Part shown: piece after piece, positions 27,003 through 34,355 of the stretch
Layout: every line of letters starts with the position of its first letter
Position numbering within the stretch: the stretch's first letter is position 1
Origin: SHZL01 sp031362985
GTDB lineage: Bacteria; Pseudomonadota; Gammaproteobacteria; Xanthomonadales; SZUA-36
DNA length: 64,000 nt
Assembly (NCBI GenBank): GCA_031362985.1
Contig: JANLTO010000064.1
Span: forward strand, 7,527-71,526
Reading direction: 5' to 3'
The notes under the pieces: model-generated
The model's database searches: none
What the model saw: the letters and a program-made list of their open reading frames with translations, nothing else
Told to the model about the DNA's origin: nothing
Made by a program: the position numbers and the translations under genes

Positions 27003-27062
27003 TTAATTGGTCTGGGTTTAATTGGTCTGGGTTTAATTGGCCGGGGTTTAATTGGTTTGGGC
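27003..27062. repeat. Tandem repeat, 4 x 15 bp
   Basis: The unit TTAATTGGTCTGGGT occurs four times end to end (third copy GGCCGGGG, fourth GGTTTGGGC). It fills half of the 124-bp gap between the PepSY gene stop and the start of the amidohydrolase fusion, 61 bp upstream of that start. Each unit contains the palindrome AATT. Confidence 0.9.
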
Positions 27063-27065
27063 ATT

Positions 27066-28391
27066 TCATCGCCGCTTCCACCACACGATAATGCCGGTTA
27101 CGGACAGCAAGGCCACAGCCCAGCCGCACAGAAAAACCAGTATGCGCCCTGGCAGGCCTGCAACGCGCCCGGAATGCACGCGTTCCGGCGCGGCGGTCGC
27201 CACTTCCGCAAAGCTGCGCTTGCCGGTCAGTGTGTCCCCCAGGACTGCTCCCCCTGCCGCGGCGATGGATACGTTGGCGGATTCAAATCCCGCGGCATCC
27301 CGGTTTCCAAAAGTAACCTGGTAAACCCGCGTGTCATGCGAATATCCGATAGCCGTGGGGCTGGCCTTGATACCCAGGGATTGCAGGTAGCGCTCAGCTT
27401 GCTCAATGGCCTGATCGAAGGAGAGGGCGCCGTCCGTGACTGGCACAAGCATAGTTGCGCCTTCCGTGGGGGGACGCGGCTGATCACCGCCTGTTTCGCG
27501 CGTGGATGAGAGCAGGCTGACCACTGGCAAAAACACCTGGCGCTCCAGTCCCAGGGCAACACCGCTCAGCGCAATGGGCAGGAGCACCAGCCAGAACCAC
27601 AAACCAGTTGCGCGATGTAGCTGTATGTTCATGGGCAGGAAGTTCAGCCCGCGTTTGAGCTTCCACGCCGCTCCCCACCGTCGCAGCGCACTCCGCTGCC
27701 GACCGGGCTTGGCCCCGTGCTTGTTCTCGTGCCTGGTCCCAGAGCCGTCATGGGGCCAGCTTAAAACCAGGCCCAGCACAGCCATGACCGTCCACAGAAT
27801 GGCTACGTAACCCCACAGGGGCCGGCCAATTGCAAGCGGGAGGAATAGACGATTGTGCAGTTTATGCATCATGGGCACGATGTTTTCGCGCCCGCAGCAT
27901 TCTCCCCACAGGCGTGCACCTGTCACTTCTGCAATCACCGGGTTGATGAATACTTCGTCAAAAGGAACATCGAATGGCACACCGGTCGCTGGGTCGGTTA
28001 CCGCCTCGACGTACACCACAGTGGCCCGCCGGGGCGTGGCGACGAGGGGCAAGTAGGTGACCCGGATGCGCTCATCGTAGCCGGAAACCGCAGCCGCCAA
28101 GTGCCCTGCTCCAAGGGCCGCCTCGCCACTTTGCTCAATGCGGTACAGGGCGGGGTTCAGCCAGGCGTCGAATTCGGTGTAGAACGCCAGAATGCTACCG
28201 GTGACACCAGCTATGACCAGGAATCCGGCCAGTGCGAGGCCCAGGTAGCGGTGTATCGAAAGCAGTAATTTTCTCAATGTCGTGAGCCAGCCATTCGCGG
28301 TGATAGGAAGATCTTCAATAGTGGCTTCAATACCGTGTTCAATTCCAGGTTCAATATTGGGATTGGGGCAAGCGCACAACCAGTCCGTCAA
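27066..28391 (-). CDS. PepSY-associated transmembrane protein (paralogue 1)
   Basis: 441 residues with four or five transmembrane helices (LALAGFLVIAGVTGSILAFY near residue 55; a pair in the middle; one at the very C-terminus GWAVALLSVTGIIVWWKRR) flanking periplasmic PepSY-like regions. HRYLG and MHKLHN histidines and a WGECCG motif are conserved with the paralogue at 36594. Family members (PiuB/SiaM-like) are linked to iron or flavin reduction beside TonB receptors. The start is a TTG at 28391 inside the end of the ferredoxin gene; the N-terminus contains a 12-bp-repeat-encoded tract (IEPGIEHGIEATIE). A later start before the HRYLG helix is possible. Confidence 0.8.
   Translation of the reverse strand: MTDWLCACPNPNIEPGIEHGIEATIEDLPITANGWLTTLRKLLLSIHRYLGLALAGFLVIAGVTGSILAFYTEFDAWLNPALYRIEQSGEAALGAGHLAAAVSGYDERIRVTYLPLVATPRRATVVYVEAVTDPATGVPFDVPFDEVFINPVIAEVTGARLWGECCGRENIVPMMHKLHNRLFLPLAIGRPLWGYVAILWTVMAVLGLVLSWPHDGSGTRHENKHGAKPGRQRSALRRWGAAWKLKRGLNFLPMNIQLHRATGLWFWLVLLPIALSGVALGLERQVFLPVVSLLSSTRETGGDQPRPPTEGATMLVPVTDGALSFDQAIEQAERYLQSLGIKASPTAIGYSHDTRVYQVTFGNRDAAGFESANVSIAAAGGAVLGDTLTGKRSFAEVATAAPERVHSGRVAGLPGRILVFLCGWAVALLSVTGIIVWWKRR
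28314..28361. repeat. 12-bp periodic repeat at ferredoxin/PepSY overlap
   Basis: TTCAAT recurs at 28314, 28326, 28338 and 28350, exactly every 12 bases. On the minus strand each gives ATTGAA (Ile-Glu) followed by six variable bases, producing IExx repeats in the PepSY N-terminus. The repeat at 28350 also supplies the TGA stop of the ferredoxin gene. Confidence 0.8.
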
Positions 28392-28671
28392 GGTTTTCCG
28401 TCATGGTGATTTGACACGACAGACGGCTGTTTTCCCGCGGGTCGCTGGTGCCGGATAGCAACTCAGCCTCAAGGCCGGCAGCCCTTCCGGTCTGGTCTAT
28501 CCACTGCGCGTCAACAAAACAGTGACAGGTCGCGCATGAGCAGCAGCCGCCGCATTCGGCTTCTATGCCCGGAATCATGTGATCGACGGCGCACTCCATC
28601 AGCGTCAGGCCAACTTCCGCGTCCAGCACGTGTTCCTTGCCAGAGTATTCGATAAACGTTACTGAGGGCAC
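28351..28671 (-). CDS. [2Fe-2S] ferredoxin, adrenodoxin type
   Basis: 106 residues. The cluster ligands are C-x5-C-x2-C in AECGGCCSCATCHCF and a fourth Cys in NSRLSCQI near the C-terminus; the protein ends with the usual DGLVVRLP strand. This is the vertebrate/bacterial adrenodoxin-like class that feeds electrons to P450s, Rieske oxygenases or Fe-S assembly. The start is a GTG at 28671 giving MPSVTFIEYSG; a longer reading frame upstream overlaps the beta-helix gene and is not expected. No reductase or P450 is adjacent, so its partner is elsewhere in the genome or could be the Rieske oxygenase at 10210. Confidence 0.88.
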   Translation of the reverse strand: MPSVTFIEYSGKEHVLDAEVGLTLMECAVDHMIPGIEAECGGCCSCATCHCFVDAQWIDQTGRAAGLEAELLSGTSDPRENSRLSCQITMTENLDGLVVRLPQSQY

Positions 28672-28690
28672 CTTAGTGTTCTGGCCTTGC

Positions 28691-29704
28691 CTAAGTCCCC
28701 GGCGCCGCAGGGCCGCCGAATATACCAATATCCGAGACCGTTCCATCCCGGTTGCGGATGGCCGGATCTCCCCGTAAGGGTTGAAAATTCTTGCCGGGCC
28801 GGAAGTCGGTGCCCAGTTCCGGATTTTCAAGATAGATATGGTCTCCGGCAGTCAATTGACCACCGGCAGTTTCAGGAAAAAAGAGCGCTTCGTTGCCATT
28901 AAAGACGCAATAGTCGACCGATATGGTAGCTTGTTCCTCCGCTCGAACCGCGTACGGTTTATTGCCAACGAGAATCGAGTTGATGAGTACGATGGCAGCG
29001 TTTTCCTTGCCGAATACGCCATCATCCTGGCTCGCTACGATCGCCGAATTGTAGATTTCTGTCGTGCTGTGGTCATAGGCCGCAACACCCGCTGACTCGT
29101 TGTTGCTGAACAGTGAGTTTTCTACTCGCACCGTGGAATTCCCTTCCACCCAGACGCCGACGTGCCCGTTTTGGACGCGCAGCCTGGACAGTACAACCCG
29201 GCTTTCACCAAAGACCGAAACCGCCATCTTGGCTATGTGAGTGAGTTGTGTATCCTGCACGGTGACTTTGCTGTTTATGACGAAAATTCCATGGCCATCG
29301 TAGAGATCATCTTCGGCCAAACCTACTTTGAAGTTGCGGATTTCCAGGTTACTGACCTCAACCGAGCTGTTGTGGATGAGCAGTGCTGAAACTGCCGGCC
29401 CGGCCCTGCCATCGAGAATCGCGCCCGGTTCGCCGCGCAATTCCAGGGTTTTGCCTTCAATCAGGAGGCCGCCGCGAATGACGAGTTCCGCATAACTCAC
29501 ATCGTGGAAATTTTCAGGGCTGTATACGCCTGCGCCGATGTTTATCCGGTCACCGGGTCCGGCCCGGTCAACCGCTTGCTGCAAGCCCGGGTAACCACGC
29601 AAGGCACAGGACGCTTCTGCACTGCCAATGGCGCAGACACGCCACTCCGCTGCCTGGAGCGTTGCGGCGCACAACGACAGCAGCACTGCTGCTAGCAAGC
29701 GCAT
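28691..29704 (-). CDS. Secreted right-handed beta-helix protein
   Basis: 337 residues after choosing the ATG at 29704, which gives a clean signal peptide (MRLLAAVLLSLCAATLQA). The body is a series of parallel beta-helix coils with repeated hydrophobic/Asn patterns (ALLIHNSSVEVSNLEIRNF, VSVFGESRVVLSRLRVQNG, VWVEGNSTVRVENSLFSNN), as in pectate-lyase-like or NosD-like proteins. The N-terminal part PGLQQAVDRAGPGDRINI is the usual entry to this fold. No polysaccharide lyase catalytic motif is obvious, so it may bind rather than cut. It precedes the ferredoxin by 19 bp. Confidence 0.8.
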   Translation of the reverse strand: MRLLAAVLLSLCAATLQAAEWRVCAIGSAEASCALRGYPGLQQAVDRAGPGDRINIGAGVYSPENFHDVSYAELVIRGGLLIEGKTLELRGEPGAILDGRAGPAVSALLIHNSSVEVSNLEIRNFKVGLAEDDLYDGHGIFVINSKVTVQDTQLTHIAKMAVSVFGESRVVLSRLRVQNGHVGVWVEGNSTVRVENSLFSNNESAGVAAYDHSTTEIYNSAIVASQDDGVFGKENAAIVLINSILVGNKPYAVRAEEQATISVDYCVFNGNEALFFPETAGGQLTAGDHIYLENPELGTDFRPGKNFQPLRGDPAIRNRDGTVSDIGIFGGPAAPGT

Positions 29705-30096
29705 CGCTTCGGTTGATGCAAAGCCATTGCGCGTCCTGGCTATGGCTGGAAGGCAATGATTCAGCTGCAAGGGTGTCATGGTAGTTGCGTCCGGTTGGCG
29801 CGATTTTGGCGCGCTGAATGGTGGCTGGAACAGGCGTTCATTATAGAAGCAGCCTCCGGCTGGCTTGCGTCGCCAAACAGGGTTCCACAGGTGACCAAAA
29901 TGCACCAGCCACCCAATCATTGCAAACCTTTGCAGCGGCTTGAATGCACTGAAATCACGCGGAAATTGGCTTTACATGGCGGGCCGGGGCGCTCTAAACC
30001 CAGGTCAATGCCGCTTCAACCCGGCATACCCGTGCGGTTGCTGATTGTTGCATACAATGTAAAAGTACAACCTGCTTATGCACAGATGGGTGGCGT
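29705..30096. other. Divergent intergenic region, no gene seen
   Basis: About 390 bp between the beta-helix gene (leftward) and the S58 peptidase (rightward). Possible reading frames have no recognisable product. It should hold both promoters; a TACAAT lies at 30053-30058 ahead of the peptidase, but no well-spaced -35 box is visible. Confidence 0.5.
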
Positions 30097-31533
30097 ATGA
30101 CCCGGTATCTTAAAGCCGCATTAATCCTGCTGATGGTTAACTGCCTGGTCCCGCCCCTGCTGGCCGACCAGTCGCAGTTGCAACCCGTCATCAATGCACA
30201 CGACGAAGTACTGCAACTGGACTGGCCCGTGCTGCGCGTCGGGACCGCTGAATACGAGGAAGGACCAACCGGCGTAACCGTGTTTTACTTCCAGAAAAAA
30301 GTCCTCGTTGCCATGGACGTGCTCGGAGGCTCGCCGAGTTCGGTCAACAGTTCCTACGTGGATCTGGGGTATGACGAACCGGAACTCGATGCCGTGGTTT
30401 TTGCAGGGGGCTCCTGGTATGGCCTGGAAGCGGTTACGGCCATCTCGAGCGCGCTCAAGGACGATCACCTGCGCGATGGAAATGCATTTGGCAACCCACC
30501 CAATATTGCGCTTTCGGTCGGCTCGATCATTTTTGATTTCGGTTCGCGTCGCTTGAATGAAATCTACCCGGACAAGCGTCTGGCCGAGGCGGCTTTCAGG
30601 GCCGCACAGCCGGGATTTTTTCCGCTGGGCGCTCATGGCGCCGGGCGTATGGCAAAGTTTGGCTACTTTTTTGGCTGTAATGCGTTTTCCGGCCAGGGCG
30701 GCGCGCAGCGCAGCATCGGCGCGCTCAAAGTTGCTGCCTTCGCGGTGGTGAATGCTTACGGGGTGGTCACGGACCGGGATGGCCGGGTTGCAGCATGTTA
30801 CCCGCAAGCCGGCTGGCCGGAAGATTTGCACACCGCGGACCTGATGGAGAATTTTCCCGCCAGCAAGGACCCGCAATGGAAATCGCCGCCGCGCACTGCC
30901 GAAGGCAAGAAAACCAACACCACGGTCAGCCTGGTGGTAGTTAATCAAAAGCTCACACCGCCGGAGCTGAAACGCCTGGCTGTGCAAGTACACACCTCGA
31001 TGAGCCGGGCCATTCAGCCGTTTGCTACGCTGTATGACGGCGATGTGCTGTACGCCGTGTCCACCGCGGAATTGGAACAAGCCGAACTGCCCGGCCCGGA
31101 GCTGGGCGTGGTGGCATCGGAAGTCATGTGGGACGCCATACTGGCTGCCGTTCCGCAACAGCCCGGTTTCCCTGAGCACACGGAGACCACAGAGCAAGCC
31201 GCAATACAGACCCCGGCACATGCCTTGGGCACCGCGGACACATTCCAGGGCGAATACCGCTTCAGCGAAATGGCCAGCCTGGAGATCACCTCGTCGGCAG
31301 GCAAGTGGTTTGCCCGCGCCAGTGGTGAGGTCCCGGTCTTTGCCATCGGGAAAGACCAGCCGGTAGAGTTGCGCGCCGTATCTGCCACGGAGTTCACCGT
31401 ACCCGGGCGCTATCCCCTGGTCTTGCGCTTTGATGCGCCGGGCCAGCTGTTGATCAACCCGGGCCACTGGCAGCAGTTGGGTACACGGGTCTCCAGGGGC
31501 GGCGCAGAAATTAGCCCATCAAGCAGCAAGTAA
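30097..31533 (+). CDS. Secreted S58 (P1/DmpA-like) peptidase with C-terminal extension
   Basis: 478 residues with a signal peptide. The S58 fold is recognisable in LRVGTAEYEEGPTGVTVFYF, AVVFAGGSWYGLEAVTAISSAL and FGCNAFSGQGGAQRSIGALK; family enzymes self-process and act as aminopeptidases, D-esterases or beta-peptidases. About 100 residues at the C-terminus (after TPAHALGTADTFQGEYRFSE) are extra and look like a beta-rich accessory domain. GGTGG lies just before the ATG. It is in an operon with the PNPOx-like gene 12 bp downstream. A second S58 member is at 50582. Confidence 0.87.
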   Translation: MTRYLKAALILLMVNCLVPPLLADQSQLQPVINAHDEVLQLDWPVLRVGTAEYEEGPTGVTVFYFQKKVLVAMDVLGGSPSSVNSSYVDLGYDEPELDAVVFAGGSWYGLEAVTAISSALKDDHLRDGNAFGNPPNIALSVGSIIFDFGSRRLNEIYPDKRLAEAAFRAAQPGFFPLGAHGAGRMAKFGYFFGCNAFSGQGGAQRSIGALKVAAFAVVNAYGVVTDRDGRVAACYPQAGWPEDLHTADLMENFPASKDPQWKSPPRTAEGKKTNTTVSLVVVNQKLTPPELKRLAVQVHTSMSRAIQPFATLYDGDVLYAVSTAELEQAELPGPELGVVASEVMWDAILAAVPQQPGFPEHTETTEQAAIQTPAHALGTADTFQGEYRFSEMASLEITSSAGKWFARASGEVPVFAIGKDQPVELRAVSATEFTVPGRYPLVLRFDAPGQLLINPGHWQQLGTRVSRGGAEISPSSSK

Positions 31534-31545
31534 AGGAAACACGCC

Positions 31546-32184
31546 ATGAGTACTGACGCATCGCACGAGTTGCACGACGAGCAAGGTTTACGTCAGATCT
31601 ACAGCGCTGCGGGTGAACGCGCCGTGCTGAAAGTGCAGAACAAACTCGACCAGCACTGCCGGGATTTTATCGCCCGGTCGCCCTTTCTGTGCATAGGCTC
31701 ATCCCGTCCAGACGGCCATGCCGACGTTTCTCCCCGGGGTGACGCGCCGGGTTTCGTCCACGTGGCCGATGACCACACGCTGTTGATCCCGGACCGGCCT
31801 GGAAATAACCGGCTCGACACCATGACCAATATTTTCCAGAATCCGAAAATTGGCCTGCTGTTTTTCATTCCGGGATTGGAAGAAACCTTGCGGGTCAATG
31901 GCACAGCCCGGGTCATCACGGATCAGCAGAAGCTGCTACGGTTTGAATTCCGCGGACACATGCCAGTGGCTGCCATCGAGGTCACGGTGCATGAGGCGTT
32001 CCTGCACTGCGCCAAGGCCTTGAAGCGCTCCCTGCTGTGGGATGAACAGTCGAAGATTGATCGCAAATCGTTTACCCGCCCTGCGCAAATATTCGCGGAC
32101 CATGTCAAAGGCGGCATGTCGGCGGACGAAGTTGAGGTTTACCTGCAGGAAAATTACAAAAACGGCCTGTACTCAAAGGATTGA
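31546..32184 (+). CDS. Pyridoxamine-5'-phosphate-oxidase-like FMN-binding protein
   Basis: 212 residues of the PNPOx-like split-barrel family (MSMEG_1061-type): ARSPFLCIGSSRPDGHADVSPRGDAPGFVHV, NRLDTMTNIFQNPKIGLLFFIPG and ETLRVNGTARVITD are the usual flavin-binding blocks. Members reduce or oxidise small molecules with FMN or F420. AAGGAA lies eight bases before the ATG, 12 bp after the peptidase stop. It converges on the symporter gene with 5 bp between stops. Confidence 0.88.
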   Translation: MSTDASHELHDEQGLRQIYSAAGERAVLKVQNKLDQHCRDFIARSPFLCIGSSRPDGHADVSPRGDAPGFVHVADDHTLLIPDRPGNNRLDTMTNIFQNPKIGLLFFIPGLEETLRVNGTARVITDQQKLLRFEFRGHMPVAAIEVTVHEAFLHCAKALKRSLLWDEQSKIDRKSFTRPAQIFADHVKGGMSADEVEVYLQENYKNGLYSKD

Positions 32185-32189
32185 GGGTC

Positions 32190-34016
32190 TCAGCAGGGCG
32201 TGCTGAGCCTTCGGTAAAAATCGCGGGCGCGTTCATCCGTCGCTATTTCAGCTTGCGCCAGCAAGGCCAGGGTGGGGAACAGTAATAATGGCAGGAAAAT
32301 TGACAGGTAGACGTATGCCTGCGCATCGAACCAGCCGTAATGGCGGTGCACCCAGTCACACACAATGGCGCCAGACGAAGTGCTGACCAGACCCCAGGTC
32401 ATTATCCTGCGGCAGGTGCCGCCATCAAGTACGAAGTACAACACTGCCAGGGCCGCGGGTGCCAGTAGGCTGAACAGGACCACCGCCGGGTACCCATCTC
32501 CAATCATTTGACTCCACCAGGCCACACCAGCCAGCAGCGCAACCGTGGTCAGGCCAGCTAGCCATTGTCGTTGCGCTGAGCGCAACAACGTCTGGCTCCC
32601 CATGCGCTTGCAGAAGGACACGTTGGGAATGATCAGCAGCGGCACCAGCGTTGTGACATACGCCGTGATGTCCTGGTCAAAGTGCCATACCAGCTTGTTT
32701 AGAATCCAGGTAGCCAGGCCCAGCCCGTATCCGGATGCGATGCCCCAGAAGACCGCCGCTTCGGATGTCGCCCGGACATAGAAAATATTGCCCAGGGCGA
32801 TGGCAGGGGGCACCACCATGGCGAAACCCAGCAGCAACCACTGCAGTACCGGCGCCGTTCCCACGACGTAACCAAAGTAGCAGGCAATTGTGGCCGCCAA
32901 TAGGCCATACAGCACAGAGGTCACCCGGTAGGCACGGAGCTTCTTACGGTGTGAATAACCCCGGGAAGCCGGTATCCAGTCATTGACCACCATGGTGGAG
33001 CTGGCCAGCAGAACCGGCCCACCCGACGAGATCAGGGCAGCCAGCACGGCCGCGGTGGCGATACCGCCCACAAATGGGCCTGCGTCGAAGGCGATTTGAG
33101 TGATATTGCTGTAACCGCCAATCCCGGGATGCGCGCCATACTTTGCCAGCGCCTCGATGCCAATGACGACTGGCAGAACGCTCATCAGGGCAGCCACTAC
33201 ACCCGCGATCAGGAAAGCGGGTACCAGGACACTTTCACTTTTAGCGGAACTTGAAAAATTGACATACACGGAAGTGGCCGGTGTGTGTATGGTGGCTGAG
33301 AAAAACATGGCGACAATGGGCAGCAAGCCCATGCCGAACATGCTCCACCATCGATCAGGGTCCATGTTTTCCGACTGCAGGGCGATTGTGGCTTTGCGGG
33401 TAACCTGGTCCCAGCCGCCCAGCTGGTCAGCGCCTGTCCAGGCTACCGCGGCAAGGCCCAACACGATCATGCCGCAATGAATAATATTGGTGAACGAGCT
33501 TCCCTTCAGCCCGGAAAGGGTGGTTGCCACAATAATGATGGCGGAGCCACTCAAGATGCCGGCGACCAGTTCAATGCCGAGAACCTTGCTAATGATGACG
33601 CCAATCAACAAGGGTTCAATGACATTCACCACGAAATATTCTGTCTGCACGCACAGGCTGGTAAGCCAGCCACAGCGGGACGTACCGAAGCGCTGCAGGA
33701 ATAGCTCGGCTATGGTCGTCAGTTTCAGGCGCCGGTACTGCCGGGTGAAAAAAATGCCGACCAGCGCCAGAGCCAGGAACGTGGTGATTCCGTACCAGAT
33801 GTTCCATAGGCCTGTGCGCATGACCTCACCCGCAACGCCATAGGTCCCGGCGCCGCCAATGCGTGTTCCCGCCACACCGGCCGCAATCATCACCACGCCC
33901 ATGCTGCCGCCCGCGGTTGCCCAGGCCGATGCGTTCTCGACTCTGCGGTTGAGCAGTACGCCCAAAACAGGCACCAGGGTCAGATAGACCAAGATGGTAA
34001 TGACTGCCATGTCCAT
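32190..34016 (-). CDS. Sodium:solute symporter family protein
   Basis: 608 residues with about 13-14 transmembrane helices, beginning MAVITILVYLTLVPVLGVLL. SSS features include the early GGSMGVVMIAAGVAGTRIGG segment, RLKLTTIAELFLQRFG, a mid-protein GSAIIIVATTLSGLKGSSFTN and YVNFSSSAKSESV. Such proteins import amino acids, sugars, organic acids or peptides with Na+. No close substrate class is recognised. It diverges from the TonB receptor at 34356 and may be the inner-membrane step for what that receptor imports. Confidence 0.85.
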   Translation of the reverse strand: MDMAVITILVYLTLVPVLGVLLNRRVENASAWATAGGSMGVVMIAAGVAGTRIGGAGTYGVAGEVMRTGLWNIWYGITTFLALALVGIFFTRQYRRLKLTTIAELFLQRFGTSRCGWLTSLCVQTEYFVVNVIEPLLIGVIISKVLGIELVAGILSGSAIIIVATTLSGLKGSSFTNIIHCGMIVLGLAAVAWTGADQLGGWDQVTRKATIALQSENMDPDRWWSMFGMGLLPIVAMFFSATIHTPATSVYVNFSSSAKSESVLVPAFLIAGVVAALMSVLPVVIGIEALAKYGAHPGIGGYSNITQIAFDAGPFVGGIATAAVLAALISSGGPVLLASSTMVVNDWIPASRGYSHRKKLRAYRVTSVLYGLLAATIACYFGYVVGTAPVLQWLLLGFAMVVPPAIALGNIFYVRATSEAAVFWGIASGYGLGLATWILNKLVWHFDQDITAYVTTLVPLLIIPNVSFCKRMGSQTLLRSAQRQWLAGLTTVALLAGVAWWSQMIGDGYPAVVLFSLLAPAALAVLYFVLDGGTCRRIMTWGLVSTSSGAIVCDWVHRHYGWFDAQAYVYLSIFLPLLLFPTLALLAQAEIATDERARDFYRRLSTPC

Positions 34017-34355
34017 GTGCGGATTCCGCTAGTGGGGGCTGCGGTTTTTACACCAGGAATGGGGTTAACCGCTGGCAGATATTAGTGATAATCGACAGGT
34101 AATTCCAAGCGAAGCCTGGCATTGCGTGGCGGCATCTGCTGGGCACATCAGGTCATTTTAAATCATGGTGTTAGGCAACCACTTCCCAAGAAAAACTCCT
34201 CATTATGGTGCTTAATGCGCACCGCAGAATTAGTTTTTGGCACCTTCCGTAAGCACTCTGCGCGGTGTTAGTCTCACGCTGTGGGAATTCCGGCAGTACC
34301 ACGGGCATGCCAGAGCTAAATGCCTGCGGCTTCGATACATCAAAATAGAGGCTTG
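34017..34355. other. Divergent intergenic region, small hairpin only
   Basis: About 340 bp between the symporter and the TonB receptor. GGTGC-TTAATGC-GCACC near 34218-34234 could form a short hairpin and GGTGTTAG occurs twice (near 34168 and 34264). No gene is seen; it should carry both promoters. Confidence 0.45.

Noticed and set aside
27003..27062. CRISPR-like array
   Set aside because: The units are directly tandem with no spacers and only 15 bp long.
28672..28830. Upstream extension of the ferredoxin to give 159 residues
   Set aside because: The extra residues overlap the beta-helix gene and are unlike ferredoxin N-termini; GTG at 28671 yields the standard 106-residue length.
30121..31467. 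A 448-codon open frame on the minus strand opposite the S58 peptidase
   Set aside because: The plus-strand frame has a signal peptide, ribosome-binding site and family motifs; the antisense frame has low-complexity GC-driven composition and no recognisable domain.
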